Positions 42,105-50,792 are shown, numbered from the stretch's first letter. The stretch is 64,000 nt of DNA from Streptomyces ambofaciens ATCC 23877 (GCF_001267885.1 NZ_CP012382.1:62001-126000); one strand, 5' to 3'. Made by a program: numbers and translations. Notes: generated from the letters alone by a model not told the origin.

Positions 42105-42770
42105 GTGAACGACCCCGAGCCGACCGTCGACCGCAGCCGCGGAAGAGGCCTCTGGCCCCTGATCCGCACCGAGCGGGCGGCGCTGGCGGCCGACCTCGAA
42201 GACCTGACCGACGAGCAGTGGGCCACACCCTCGCTGTGCACCGGCCTGACGGTGCGTGAGGTGCTGGCCCATCTCACCGCGGGTGCGAGCCTCGACACCG
42301 TGCGCTGGCTGGCGGGGGTGATCCGCTGCCGGTTCGACTTCGACAAGCAGGTCGCCGTACGGCTGGCCGAGCAGCTGGGCGCGGCTCCGGCCGAGACCCT
42401 CGGTCGGTTTCGGCGGATCGTGCCGAGCACCACCAAGCCTCCCCTGCCCGTCATCGCCATGCTGGGCGAGACGCTCGTGCACGGCGAGGACATCCGGCGC
42501 CCGCTGGGCATCCGTCACGCGTACCCGGTCGACGTCCTCACGCAGGTGGCCGAGTACTACCGCGGCTCGGACCTCGTCGTCCTCGCCAAGGGACGCATCG
42601 GCGGACTGCGACTCTCCGCGAACGACGGCCCCTTCACGACCGGTTCTGGATCTGCGGTGTCCGGCCCCACCCTGGCCCTGGTGATGGCCATGACCGGACG
42701 CGCCGCGTACTGCGACGACCTCGAGGGCGAGGGAGTGGACCTTCTCCGCAGCCGCTGCGAGAGGGCGTGA
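42105..42770 (+). CDS. Maleylpyruvate isomerase/DinB-family protein
   Basis: A 221-residue protein of the mycothiol-dependent maleylpyruvate isomerase-like DinB fold. Seen: LIRTERAALAADLEDLTDEQW, LTVREVLAHLTAG with the metal-type His, and ETLVHGEDIRRPLG with a second His-Asp set. GTG at 42105 follows AGGAG at good spacing. The protein probably uses mycothiol, in keeping with actinomycete physiology. A clear terminator follows. Substrate not established. Confidence 0.85.
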   Translation: MNDPEPTVDRSRGRGLWPLIRTERAALAADLEDLTDEQWATPSLCTGLTVREVLAHLTAGASLDTVRWLAGVIRCRFDFDKQVAVRLAEQLGAAPAETLGRFRRIVPSTTKPPLPVIAMLGETLVHGEDIRRPLGIRHAYPVDVLTQVAEYYRGSDLVVLAKGRIGGLRLSANDGPFTTGSGSAVSGPTLALVMAMTGRAAYCDDLEGEGVDLLRSRCERA

Positions 42771-42775
42771 GACGA

Positions 42776-42817
42776 CGCCGGGGCATCCGGGCCGTCTCCG
42801 GGCCGGATGCCCCGGCG
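42776..42817 (+). terminator. Hairpin terminator
   Basis: Perfect 15-bp stem (CGCCGGGGCATCCGG and its complement) with a 12-nt loop, 5 bp after the stop of the DinB-type gene. Confidence 0.9.
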
Positions 42818-42866
42818 TGAAGAGTGTCGCGTACACCGCGCGGCCCAGGGCCCTACGCTGGTCCGC

Positions 42867-43925
42867 ATGCCGACCCGTGTGCCGATCAGCGACGAGCTGC
42901 GTTCCGTGTTCGGCTCCCCCATGCGGGCCGTCCTCCTGGACAGCAGTCCGCGCTCCCGGGTGTGGCGGGTCGAGCTGAGCGGTGGCAGCCGGGTGATCGT
43001 CAAGCAGATCGCCGACGGGGGCGGGACCGGGTCCGACGGGGACGCGCGCTACGCGCGGGAGGTCGCCGCGCTGCGGCTCGCCGCGCGGGCGACCCGGCCG
43101 GCCGTGGCGCCCGCGCTCCTGGCAACGGACCCGGCGTCACGCGTGATGGTCCTGGAACACCTGGACGATCTCGGCGCGGCCGACGACTGGATGCCCGGCT
43201 ACGCCGAGTCCCTGGCCCGGCTGCACGCGCTCACCGGGCCGGCCGACACGGGAACGCTCCCCGCCTGGTTGGGGCCGACCGCCGCCGACGCCGAGTCCTT
43301 CCTCGCGCTCGCCACGGCCCTCGACGTCGCCGTCCCGCCCCACGTGCCGGACGAGCTCGCCGGCCTGCTCGACCGGCTCGACCCGGCGTCCCACCATGCG
43401 CTGCTGCACGGGGACCCCTGCCCCGGCAACGACCTGCGCACCGCCGCCGGCGTCCGGTTCGTCGACTTCGAGCAGGCGTCGCTGGGCAACGGCCTGGTCG
43501 AACTCGCCTACCTGCGCATCGGCTTCCCGACCTGCTGGTGCGCCATGTCGGCCACCGCCGCGCCCCTCGCGGAGGCCGAGGCCGTCTACCGTGCCACCTG
43601 GCGCGGCCTCACCGGCAGGGACGTTCCCGGAGACCTCGCCGACGCCTGCGCCGGCTGGCTGATCCGTGGCGACGCACTCGTCGAACGCGCCCACCGCGAG
43701 ACCGTCGACCACCTCGCGCGGGTGCCCGCGGAAGACTTCACGTGGGGTTACGTCTCCGCCCGCGAACGCCTCGTCCACCGGCTCGGCGTGGCCGCCGGCC
43801 TGACCCGCGAACACGACCGCCTGCACGCCCTCGGGCAGCTCAGCGCGGCGTTGGCCGTGCGCCTGCTGGAACGGTGGCCGGCCCTGCGCCCGCTCCCCAC
43901 CCACCGCACACGGCCCTGGTCCTGA
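42867..43925 (+). CDS. APH-family phosphotransferase
   Basis: A 352-residue kinase-like protein. N-lobe with SRVWRVELSGGSRVIVKQIAD (ATP-binding Lys in IVKQ), catalytic loop LLHGDPCPGNDL, and metal motif FVDFEQASLGNGLVELAYL. ATG at 42867. Larger than the first APH-family protein (22115). Family members phosphorylate antibiotics or small alcohols and amines, but nothing shows the substrate here. No adjacent partner: the next gene begins 230 bp away, a stretch with no supported gene. Confidence 0.85.
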   Translation: MPTRVPISDELRSVFGSPMRAVLLDSSPRSRVWRVELSGGSRVIVKQIADGGGTGSDGDARYAREVAALRLAARATRPAVAPALLATDPASRVMVLEHLDDLGAADDWMPGYAESLARLHALTGPADTGTLPAWLGPTAADAESFLALATALDVAVPPHVPDELAGLLDRLDPASHHALLHGDPCPGNDLRTAAGVRFVDFEQASLGNGLVELAYLRIGFPTCWCAMSATAAPLAEAEAVYRATWRGLTGRDVPGDLADACAGWLIRGDALVERAHRETVDHLARVPAEDFTWGYVSARERLVHRLGVAAGLTREHDRLHALGQLSAALAVRLLERWPALRPLPTHRTRPWS

Positions 43926-44157
43926 CCGCCCGCCGGCTCACCGGGGCAGGGGGTGTGCCTGCGCCCAGCCGGTATCCGCGAGCCCTCCTGCCGCGCAGAC
44001 GGCGCCCACGGCATGCCGCCGCGGTCCCGGGGCACAGGGGCGCGATCCTGAATCCGCCAAGGCCGGTGAGCGGAGGATGTCGAGAAGGTGCCGCCGGCTC
44101 CGTCCCAGGGACGTCAGCGGCCGCCACCGGCCGCACGAGGAAGAAGGAGAGAGCAGC

Positions 44158-44598
44158 ATGGCGATTCAGCGGATGGACAACGTCGGCATCGTCGTCGAGG
44201 ACCTGGACGCCGCCGTCGCGTTCTTCGTGGAACTCGGCATGGAGCTGGAGGGCCGGACGGAGGTCGAGGGCCTCGTCGCCGACCAGTGCACCGGACTCGA
44301 CGGCGTCCACTGCGACATCGCGATGCTCCGGACCCCGGACGGCCACAGCCGGCTCGAGCTGGCGAAGTACCGCAGCCCCGCGGCGACCAGCGCCGGCCCA
44401 CGCAACGCGCCGCACAACATCCTGGGCACGCACCGCGTCATGTTCGCCGTCGACGACCTCGAGGACACCCTCGCCCGCCTGCGCCCGCACGGCGGCGAAC
44501 TCGTCGGCGAGATCGCCCGGTTCCAGGACAGCTACGCGCTCTGCTACATCCGCGGCCCTGAGGGGATCATCGTCGGACTGGCCGAGCAGCTGCACTGA
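44158..44598 (+). CDS. VOC (glyoxalase-like) family protein
   Basis: A 146-residue single-chain VOC protein: MDNVGIVVEDLDAAVAFFVELG, RLELAKYRSP, HRVMFAVDDLEDTLARL and ALCYIRGPEGIIVGLAEQL. The metal ligands appear as the Glu of RLELAKY, the His before RVMFAV and the Glu in PEGIIVGLAE. ATG preceded by AAGGAG. Stands alone; a terminator follows. Could be a lactoylglutathione-lyase-like enzyme or a resistance-type binder; undecided. Confidence 0.87.
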   Translation: MAIQRMDNVGIVVEDLDAAVAFFVELGMELEGRTEVEGLVADQCTGLDGVHCDIAMLRTPDGHSRLELAKYRSPAATSAGPRNAPHNILGTHRVMFAVDDLEDTLARLRPHGGELVGEIARFQDSYALCYIRGPEGIIVGLAEQLH

Positions 44599-44709
44599 CA
44601 GGCGCGCGAGCCGCACCATGCGTCCGAGCAGGTTCCCACCCTCCCGGCATCCCGGCCGGCCTCGGGGAGGGGGCTCCGCCGTGCGTCCGCGGTCCCGGCT
44701 CCGCGGGGC

Positions 44710-44748
44710 GGCCGCCCCCGGTGCACTGGGGAACCACCGGGGGCGGCC
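44710..44748. terminator. Hairpin terminator, probably bidirectional
   Basis: Perfect 13-bp stem (GGCCGCCCCCGGT and complement) with a 13-nt loop, between the VOC gene on the plus strand and a 40-residue minus-strand ORF. Confidence 0.85.
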
Positions 44749-44764
44749 CGGAGCCCGAAGGCCC

Positions 44765-44887
44765 CTAATGGTGGAGCAGCCTTTCGACCAGGGACCACAG
44801 CGCGCGCGCTGCGATGGCGATCCCGAGGCGTTCGGCCGCTGTACGTACCCACCCCTTGCGGGGCGCGGCATTCTCCGTTGCCACCAT
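44765..44887 (-). CDS. Small basic amphipathic peptide, 40 residues
   Basis: A short ORF, ATG start after GAGGTGGG, ending TAG just before the terminator. The product begins MVATENAAPRKGW and continues as an amphipathic helix (RLGIAIAARALWSLVERLL). Such a helical end could bind a membrane surface. It is not recognised as a known family, and its short length makes the call uncertain, but the ribosome site, codon bias and downstream terminator all agree. Confidence 0.5.
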   Translation of the reverse strand: MVATENAAPRKGWVRTAAERLGIAIAARALWSLVERLLHH

Positions 44888-45349
44888 CTGCCCACCTCAC
44901 CTCATCTTGTTGGGCCAGGGCCGCCGGGAGGTCCCGGCGTCCCCCCAGCGGGAGCCGGGCAACCAAGCGGCCCCGGCCTGCCAACTGATGAGGTGTGGCA
45001 GTTCAACGCTACGAGTCGCCCGGGGCGTTGAGAAGGGGCCGGCGGGTGGATTCGGGCCGGCAGGCAGGCACACCGGTCGCAGCCGCCTCACTGGCACCGG
45101 GAGGCCCCGCTGCCGCACTCACGGGGGGGGCGGGGGCGAGGCAGCCTGACCGCCCCCCTTATGGGCACGAGTGACCCCGAACAGGGTGGAGCGGCATCAA
45201 CTGCCCGACATGATGTGATCCGGCCACTTAGGGGCGACGTCGGCAACCCCTCAGAGCGATGTGGAGGCAACGTGTTGACACTGCGGAGGTAGCGTGCCGG
45301 AGGGTCGGTTATGGTTCAGCCGTCAACATGTGAACGAGAGGGGGCGTCT
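44888..45349. other. Intergenic stretch with promoter-like element
   Basis: About 460 bp with no supported gene. A perfect TTGACA hexamer occurs near 45274, but no good -10 hexamer lies 16-18 bp downstream. The GTG of the YGQQ protein is about 75 bp further on. Confidence 0.35.
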
Positions 45350-45670
45350 GTGAACACGCCTAATCAACCGCCGCAGCAGTACGGGCAGCAGGCGTATGGG
45401 CAGCAGGCGTACGGGCAGCCGCCCCAACCGCAGTACGGGCAGCAGGGGTACCCCCAGCCGCCGCAGCCCTACGCGCCGCAGCCGATCATCATCAACAACA
45501 ACGTGTCGGCGGCCGCTTCGGCGTCGGCCGCGGCGTTCGCCGGCGGGTACGGCCGCAGGAAACGCCAGTCCTTCTGGGCGCACTTCTGGCTGTTCCTGTT
45601 CACCGCGGGCCTGGGCAACATCGCCTACGCCTGGTACGTGAGCGACTGGAACAAGAAGCGCGGACTGTAG
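45350..45670 (+). CDS. Tail-anchored protein with YGQQ-rich N-terminus
   Basis: A 106-residue protein. The first 45 residues are Gln/Pro/Tyr/Gly-rich with repeated YGQQAYGQ-type units, likely disordered. A NNN-Ala/Ser-rich linker follows, then the basic RRKRQ and a hydrophobic segment FWAHFWLFLFTAGLGNIAYAWYV near the C-terminus. The charge pattern suggests the Gln-rich part faces the cytoplasm. GTG start after AGGGGG. Small membrane proteins of this design are common in Streptomyces; the function is unknown. Confidence 0.75.
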   Translation: MNTPNQPPQQYGQQAYGQQAYGQPPQPQYGQQGYPQPPQPYAPQPIIINNNVSAAASASAAAFAGGYGRRKRQSFWAHFWLFLFTAGLGNIAYAWYVSDWNKKRGL

Positions 45671-45781
45671 TAGCCCGGCCGCGGCGCGGAGGGCCGTGCC
45701 GCGCGTGGCCGCCGGCCGGCTCAGGTGACGTCTGCCGCGGTGACGGCGTCGGGGTGCCCAAAGGACTCCGCACTCCTTGAT

Positions 45782-46366
45782 TCACGCGGCCCTCTCGGGC
45801 CGGCGCACGCGGTAGCGCAGGTGCGTGACGTCGCGGTCCTCGAGGCGTCGTACGAGGTCGAGTTCGATGTGACGAGCGCCCAGGTGGTCGAAGAGCCGTC
45901 GGCCGTCGCCGAGGAGGACCGGGACCAGGTGGATCTCCATCTCGTCCAGCTGCCCGGACCGCAGCAGTGCCTGGGCGGCTCCCGCCCCGTGGACCATGAC
46001 CGGCCGGTCGCCCGCGGCTGCGCGAGCCTGCCGGGCGCAGTCCTCGACGTCGGTGACGAAACGCGCGTGGCCCGGTGGCACGTCCCCGTCCTCCACCCGG
46101 TGGGTGAGTACGAAGATCGGCACACCGTCGTGGTGGTCGCCCTGCCAGCGCCCGGCGAGTTCGAAGGTCCGGCGGCCGGAGATCACCGCGCCGCTCGCCC
46201 GCGCCTCGCGGTAGACCTGGCCGCTCGGGCCGTCGGACTCCCGGTCGTCGAGCCAGTTGAACAGGCGTCCGCCGTCGCGTCCGAGTTCCTGCCCCGGCCG
46301 GTCGTCGGGGCCGGCGATGAAGCCGTCGAGCGACATCGACATGTACAGCCGGATCGGGTTGTTCAT
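45782..46366 (-). CDS. Dihydrofolate-reductase-fold (RibD C-terminal-like) protein
   Basis: A 194-residue protein of the RibD_C/DHFR-like family: YMSMSLDGFIAGPDD at the N-terminus, GAVISGRRTFELAGRW in the middle and HGAGAAQALLRSGQLDEMEIHLVPVLLGDGRRLFDHLG toward the end. The GR-R and G-x-G segments fit NADPH binding. ATG after GGGAGG. Probably a reductase in an unidentified pathway, not the essential folate enzyme. Monocistronic. Confidence 0.88.
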   Translation of the reverse strand: MNNPIRLYMSMSLDGFIAGPDDRPGQELGRDGGRLFNWLDDRESDGPSGQVYREARASGAVISGRRTFELAGRWQGDHHDGVPIFVLTHRVEDGDVPPGHARFVTDVEDCARQARAAAGDRPVMVHGAGAAQALLRSGQLDEMEIHLVPVLLGDGRRLFDHLGARHIELDLVRRLEDRDVTHLRYRVRRPERAA

Positions 46367-46555
46367 CCTGGCCTCCCTCGCTCCTGCAGGACACCGGGTC
46401 CGGTGGTGCCTGATCCGCCCGGGCGGGCGTGTCATCAGGTAGACCGCAGGGAGGCGGCGCATTCATCGGTCCGGCGCGCCGCCCCGCGGCCGGGCCCCGG
46501 GGGGGCGGGGGCCGCGGCCGGCGCTCCGGTCCGTGCCGGGGCGCCGGCGGCTGTC

Positions 46556-46948
46556 TCAGCCGGTGTGCACCTCGGTGTTCTGGCCTGCGTGCAGCAGCCA
46601 CCTGCCGTCGTCCTGCCTGGTCATGACGTACAGCGGAGTGCCTTGCGTGTCGCCCTGTGCCGAGTGGTAGGTCTGGCGGACCTTGACGGCCGCCACGTCG
46701 GCGCGCAGGAACTGCGTGTGCACTGCCTCGTAGGTGACCTCGCCGTCCCAGCTCGCGGCGGGCAGCACGGCGCGGGTGAACTCGGCGATCGCGTCGAAGC
46801 CGATGAGGACCTTGCCGTGGGCGGTCGTCCACAGGGCGTCGGGGTGGAACAGGGCGAGGAATCCCTCCACGTCCTTGGCGCGCTGGACGCGCTCGACGGT
46901 GGCCACGACCTGTTCGATGGCCTTGATGTCCGCGGGGTCGGTGTTCAT
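46556..46948 (-). CDS. SnoaL-like/SgcJ-type small protein
   Basis: About 130 residues with the NTF2/SnoaL cone fold: DIKAIEQVVATVERVQRAKD, FLALFHPDALWTTAHG, GFDAIAEFTRAVLPA and TYHSAQGDTQGTPLYVMTRQDDGRW. Similar proteins are annotated SgcJ/EcaC oxidoreductase-like. ATG at 46948 or a GTG three codons upstream. Divergent from the DLH-like gene across about 110 bp. Function not shown. Confidence 0.8.
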   Translation of the reverse strand: MNTDPADIKAIEQVVATVERVQRAKDVEGFLALFHPDALWTTAHGKVLIGFDAIAEFTRAVLPAASWDGEVTYEAVHTQFLRADVAAVKVRQTYHSAQGDTQGTPLYVMTRQDDGRWLLHAGQNTEVHTG

Positions 46949-47060
46949 ACGGATCACTCTGCGACCTCAAGTAAACATGAGGTCAAGCCCTGGTTGTCGG
47001 TGCCGGGGACCATACTCGTGCCGCGGCGCCGCCCGGGCACCGCAGCGCGAGGGGAGCGAC

Positions 47061-47639
47061 ATGGCCGAGGTACTGGTTTTCCACCACGGGCACGGACTGA
47101 CCGCCGGCGTCCTGGAGTTCGCCGAGCGGCTGAGCGGGGCCGGACACACCGTCCACACCCCGGACCTGTTCGAGGGGCAGGTGTTCGACAGCCTCCAGGA
47201 GGGCATCGCCTACGTCGAGAAGATCGGGTTCGGCACGTTCCTCGCGCGGGGATGCGCCGTCGCCGAGGGGCTGCCCGGGGACCTCGTCCTCCTCGGGTTC
47301 TCGCTCGGGGTCCTGCCGGCGCAGAAGCTGGCCCAGACCCGCCCGGGCGCGAGGGGTGCGGTGCTGTTCGAGGCGTGTGTGCCCGTCTCGGAGTTCGGCG
47401 GCGTCTGGCCCCAGGGCGTTCCCGTGCAGGTCCACGGCATGGACGCGGACCCGTTCTTCTGCGGTGAGGGCGACGTGGACGCGGCCCGTGCGCTCGCCGG
47501 GACGGCCGCGGACGCCGAGCTGTTCCTCTACCGCGGCGAGAGGCACCTGTTCACCGACAGCAGCCTGCCCTCGCACGACGAGCACGCTGCAGCGCTGGCC
47601 ACCCGGCGGGTGCTCGACTTCCTCGAGCGCACCGCATAG
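47061..47639 (+). CDS. Dienelactone-hydrolase-family protein
   Basis: A 192-residue alpha/beta-hydrolase of the DLH family. The nucleophile elbow is GFSLG with Ser81, where classical dienelactone hydrolases have Cys. The catalytic Asp is in HGMDADPFF and the His in GERHLFTDSS. The N-terminus AEVLVFHHGHGLT supplies the first strand. ATG after GAGGGGAG. Stands between the divergent SnoaL-like gene and a secreted-protein gene. Substrate unknown. Confidence 0.86.
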   Translation: MAEVLVFHHGHGLTAGVLEFAERLSGAGHTVHTPDLFEGQVFDSLQEGIAYVEKIGFGTFLARGCAVAEGLPGDLVLLGFSLGVLPAQKLAQTRPGARGAVLFEACVPVSEFGGVWPQGVPVQVHGMDADPFFCGEGDVDAARALAGTAADAELFLYRGERHLFTDSSLPSHDEHAAALATRRVLDFLERTA

Positions 47640-47741
47640 CCGGCGTTGACGGCGGCGGAACCACGTCCGGCGGACCACGGCCGGGATCATGGCCCGATCT
47701 GCATGCTTGACGCTGCTTATCGGGCGGTTCCACGCTGTACT

Positions 47742-47783
47742 CGCATTCAACGTATTCAACGCATTCACCCGTGAATGCGTTGA
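47742..47783 (+). promoter_or_regulatory. Triple 9-bp repeat overlapping a perfect 28-bp palindrome
   Basis: Three tandem 9-mers (CGCATTCAA, CGTATTCAA, CGCATTCAC) at 47742-47768 run into a perfect inverted repeat of 13-bp arms with a 2-bp centre at 47756-47783 (TCAACGCATTCAC and complement). The site is AT-richer than its surroundings and lies 18 bp before the ATG of the secreted protein, so it is a good candidate operator, or an mRNA hairpin occluding the start. Confidence 0.7.
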
Positions 47784-47801
47784 CCTCATCTTGAGGGGAT
47801 C

Positions 47802-48179
47802 ATGGTCAAACGAGTTGTCTCTGTGCTGGTGACCGCGCTCGCGGCAGCCACTCTTTCGGCGCCGGCGGCATCGGCGGGTCAATCCGCCGGCTGCAACTGG
47901 TTCGCCAAGGTGCCGACGGTCAGTTCCACCGGCAGGATCGTCGGCGTAGGGGGGCGTACCGGCTGTACGAACAAGATCAACCTGTCGGTCGAAGTACGCA
48001 GGGTGATCGACAATTGGCCCGACCAGACCGTCGCCTCCGGAACCTCCTGGTCTTTCGTCACCGGAAGCGTCACCGTCTACGGGGACAGGCAGGCGGGATG
48101 CCACGACTACTTCACGGAAACGATCTGGGAAGGGACGTCCACCAAGATTCAGTCCGCGGTCATGCGCTCCTGCAGGTGA
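47802..48179 (+). CDS. Small secreted protein with signal peptide
   Basis: A 125-residue protein. Signal peptide: basic MVKR, hydrophobic VVSVLVTALAAATLSAP, cleavage after ASA. The mature part has four Cys (in AGCNWF, TGCTNK, AGCHDY and RSCR), likely two disulfides, and a predicted all-beta region ending TVYGDRQAG. ATG after GAGGGG. A striking palindrome lies just upstream. The 3' end overlaps the convergent saccharopine-dehydrogenase-like gene by 31 bp. No family assigned. Confidence 0.75.
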   Translation: MVKRVVSVLVTALAAATLSAPAASAGQSAGCNWFAKVPTVSSTGRIVGVGGRTGCTNKINLSVEVRRVIDNWPDQTVASGTSWSFVTGSVTVYGDRQAGCHDYFTETIWEGTSTKIQSAVMRSCR

Positions 48180-49201
48180 CGTGTCTCGACCTCGACGTGG
48201 GGGGCGAGGGCGCGCAGGAAGTCGGGGGCGTCGAAGAGCTCGCCGGCGGAGGTGACGCCGACGGCCTTGACGCGGTGGGTGAGGACGCGGTCGAGGGCTT
48301 CGACGACGAGGGGCGCGGTGACGGCGTAGATGTCCTGGCCGGTGGCCGTGGCCCGGCGTTCGGCGCCGCCTGAGCGGACGACGACGTCGACGAGGAAGGT
48401 CTGGGCGGAGCGTCCGCTCTCGTCGGCGGCGGCCGGGGCCGGGGTGTCCGGGGTGGCGACGTCGCGGACCGCCTCGGCGTTCATGTAGGTGGTCACGTCG
48501 GGGATGGCCAGGTGCTGGGAGACGGTCACCACGTCCGCCATGGTGAACTCCGCGATCACCGAGCGGCGTCCCACCGGCTCCGGGAAGGTCCACTGCGCGG
48601 TGGGCGCGGCGTCGGTGCGGTGTTCCCACTGTCCGCCGCGGTAGCGCAGGCGGGCGTTGCCGCGCCGCTCGCGGGAGACGGCGCCCGACAGGCGGGTGCC
48701 GGCGGTGGGGTGCCAGTTGCTGAGCGCGTAGGCGATGTGGGCCTCGTCGGCCGAGGTCCACTCCCCCATCGCCGCGGTGGTCAGCAGGTCGCCGAGGCCG
48801 CCGAAGAAGGCCATGGCCGGGACGATCACCGCTCCCGTGTCCCGGGCCCGGTGGCGGAAGTGCGCGTAGGTGTCGAGGTTGGCCTCGAGCTCGGCGGCCA
48901 CGTCCAGGTACGGGATGCCGGCGCGGAGCGAGGCTTCGATCACCGGGCCGGTGGTCGAGGCGAACGGGCCGGCGCAGTTGATGACCGCCGCCGCACCGGC
49001 CAGGGCCCGGTCCAGCGAGGCCGGGTCGTCGACCGACGCCACCCGGGCCTGCAGTCCGTGCAGGTCGGCCACTTCGCCCAGCGCCCGCGCGTCGCGTCCG
49101 GACAGGACCGGGACGTAGCCGCGCGCGGTGAGTTCCGCGACCACGAACCGTCCGGTGTGACCGTACGCGCCGAACACCGCCACCAGCGGGCCTGCTTCCA
49201 T
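48149..49201 (-). CDS. Saccharopine-dehydrogenase-like NAD(P)-binding protein
   Basis: A 350-residue protein. Rossmann motif GAYGHTGRFVVAEL (starting at residue 10), then LSGRDARALGEVADLHG, INCAGPFASTTGPVIEA and YLDVAAELE, the pattern of saccharopine dehydrogenase-like (Sacchrp_dh_NADP) oxidoreductases. The C-terminal half is a separate domain with VTTYMNAEAVRDV. ATG at 49201, divergent from the GlxA-type regulator at 49310, which may control it. Substrate unknown; trans-acting enoyl reductases belong to the same family. Confidence 0.87.
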   Translation of the reverse strand: MEAGPLVAVFGAYGHTGRFVVAELTARGYVPVLSGRDARALGEVADLHGLQARVASVDDPASLDRALAGAAAVINCAGPFASTTGPVIEASLRAGIPYLDVAAELEANLDTYAHFRHRARDTGAVIVPAMAFFGGLGDLLTTAAMGEWTSADEAHIAYALSNWHPTAGTRLSGAVSRERRGNARLRYRGGQWEHRTDAAPTAQWTFPEPVGRRSVIAEFTMADVVTVSQHLAIPDVTTYMNAEAVRDVATPDTPAPAAADESGRSAQTFLVDVVVRSGGAERRATATGQDIYAVTAPLVVEALDRVLTHRVKAVGVTSAGELFDAPDFLRALAPHVEVETRHLQERMTAD

Positions 49202-49309
49202 GAGACTGCTCCCGTGTGCTCGATCGTCCGCTGCGGCGGGGATCCGCCGGCGGCCTGTCCCCCACATCCTGTGCTTCCGGCGGGCCTTCGCACGACCGTC
49301 GGAAACGAC

Positions 49310-50269
49310 ATGCCGCATACACTTTCGGACATGCATCGCGTCGCGCTGGCCGTCACCGACGGCATGCTCCATTACGAACTGTCCGTGGCCCTCGAGGTGT
49401 TCGGCAGTGACCTGTCGCATGTCGTGGACCCCTGGTACGACTTCGCCCTCTGCGGGCCCGCTCCGGTGCGCGTCGACCGCTTCCGTCTGGAGCCCGACCA
49501 CGGGCTCGAGGTCCTTGCGCGGGCCGACACGGTGCTGGTGCCCGGGTGGGCCGACACCGACCGCGAGCCTTCTGCGGACCTGGTCGAGGCGGTGCGCGCG
49601 GCCCACGCGGCCGGCGCCCGGGTGGCGTCGCTGTGCACGGGCGCCTTCGTCCTGGGCGCCGCCGGCCTGCTCGACGGCAGACGTGCCACCACGCACTGGG
49701 CCCACACCGGGGAGCTGGCCCGGCGGTACCCGGCCGCCACCGTCGATCCGGACGTCCTGTACGTCGACAACGGTGACGTTCTCACCTCGGCGGGCAAGGC
49801 CGCCGCCATGGACCTGTGCCTGCACCTGGTCCGCCTCGACCACGGCTCGGCCGACGCCAACAAGATCGCCCGCCGGCTGGTCGTCCCCCCGCACCGTGAC
49901 GGCGGCCAGGCCCAGTTCATCGCCACCCCCGTCCCGGAGCCGGGCGGCGGCCATCCCCTCGGTGAGCTCTTCCCCTGGGTCCTCCAGCGCCTCGACCAGC
50001 CCCTCACCGTCGAGGACCTGGCCCGCCGGGCGGGACTGAGCTCACGTCACCTGGCGCGTCACTTCAAGCACCTCACCGGCACGACGCCCCTGCAGTGGCT
50101 CCACACCCAACGCATCCGCCGCGCGCAGGAGTTGCTGGAGACCACCGACGCCACCGTCGACGCCGTCGCCGGGGCCGCCGGCATGGGCACCGCCACCACC
50201 CTGCGCCGCCACTTCCAGCGCACCGTCGGCGTCCCGCCCGACACCTACCGGCGCACCTTCCGCCCCTGA
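49310..50269 (+). CDS. GlxA-type AraC-family regulator with DJ-1/PfpI domain
   Basis: A 319-residue regulator. N-terminal DJ-1/PfpI-like domain (about 8-185) with the nucleophile-elbow-like SLCTGAFVLGAAGLL and THWAHT segment, then a C-terminal AraC HTH pair (about 225-318): TVEDLARRAGLSSRHLARHF and ATVDAVAGAAGMGTATTLRR. ATG at 49310; a second in-frame ATG at 49331 starts closer to the DJ-1 core. Divergent from the saccharopine-dehydrogenase-like gene, the likely target. The ligand is unknown. Confidence 0.92.
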   Translation: MPHTLSDMHRVALAVTDGMLHYELSVALEVFGSDLSHVVDPWYDFALCGPAPVRVDRFRLEPDHGLEVLARADTVLVPGWADTDREPSADLVEAVRAAHAAGARVASLCTGAFVLGAAGLLDGRRATTHWAHTGELARRYPAATVDPDVLYVDNGDVLTSAGKAAAMDLCLHLVRLDHGSADANKIARRLVVPPHRDGGQAQFIATPVPEPGGGHPLGELFPWVLQRLDQPLTVEDLARRAGLSSRHLARHFKHLTGTTPLQWLHTQRIRRAQELLETTDATVDAVAGAAGMGTATTLRRHFQRTVGVPPDTYRRTFRP

Positions 50270-50363
50270 GGCGACAGTGGCGGGGAGAGGACCCGGAAGG
50301 GGCGGCCGTTTCGGGTGTGATCCGGTCCGTCGGCCGGGGCCGGTGCCCGCCCCCGCGCGCCTG

Positions 50364-50684
50364 CTACGGCGTGTCGGGGGCCAGGCGGCTGGAGTCCAGG
50401 GCGGGGTCCAGGCCGGCGGCGAGGGCCAGCAGCCGCAGCGGCTGCGGGCCCAGGCCCGTCACCTTCGTCGTGCGCGGCGGGCCGCCCGGCGGCGCGGGGT
50501 CGAAGAGGAGGTGGAGACCGGCGACGTCCATGAACGTGGCCTCGCCCATGTCCCACAGCAGGTCGGTCACGGCCGCCGGGAGCGCGGCGGTGGCTGCCCG
50601 CAGCGGGGGCAGGGTGTCGTAGTCGATCACTCCGCGCGGGCTGATCCGTGCGCGGGTGCCGTCGATCGTGGTGGTGATGTTCAT
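50364..50684 (-). CDS. STAS-domain protein (anti-anti-sigma-factor-like)
   Basis: A 106-residue STAS protein. Order: ARISPRGVIDYDTLPPLRAA, then LLWDMGEATFMDVAGLHLLF, where Asp-Met-Asp around DVAGL replaces the usual phosphorylatable Ser in the DxSGL motif (the residue is Asp-Val). Thus it may not be controlled by phosphorylation in the usual way. ATG start at 50684. It could belong to the partner-switching system of the two phosphatases at 6.9-10.7 kb, but it is 40 kb away. An orphan terminator lies upstream at 50793-50828. Confidence 0.78.
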   Translation of the reverse strand: MNITTTIDGTRARISPRGVIDYDTLPPLRAATAALPAAVTDLLWDMGEATFMDVAGLHLLFDPAPPGGPPRTTKVTGLGPQPLRLLALAAGLDPALDSSRLAPDTP

Positions 50685-50792
50685 GCGGGGCGCGCCCCCT
50701 TCCGGGGGTTGATGAGCCCAAAGGCGGACCGCCCCTCGGTGGCGGGGCGGGCCGGCAATGGCGGGTTCCGGGTGCCCGGAGTGGGGGCGACT

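Noticed and set aside
42824..45031. Plus-strand open frame of about 735 codons
   Set aside because: Runs out of frame through the APH-family and VOC genes; composition is that of a shadow frame.
47061..47639. Classical Cys-type dienelactone hydrolase
   Set aside because: The nucleophile motif is GFSLG with Ser, not the Cys form, so only the family and not the classical activity is claimed.
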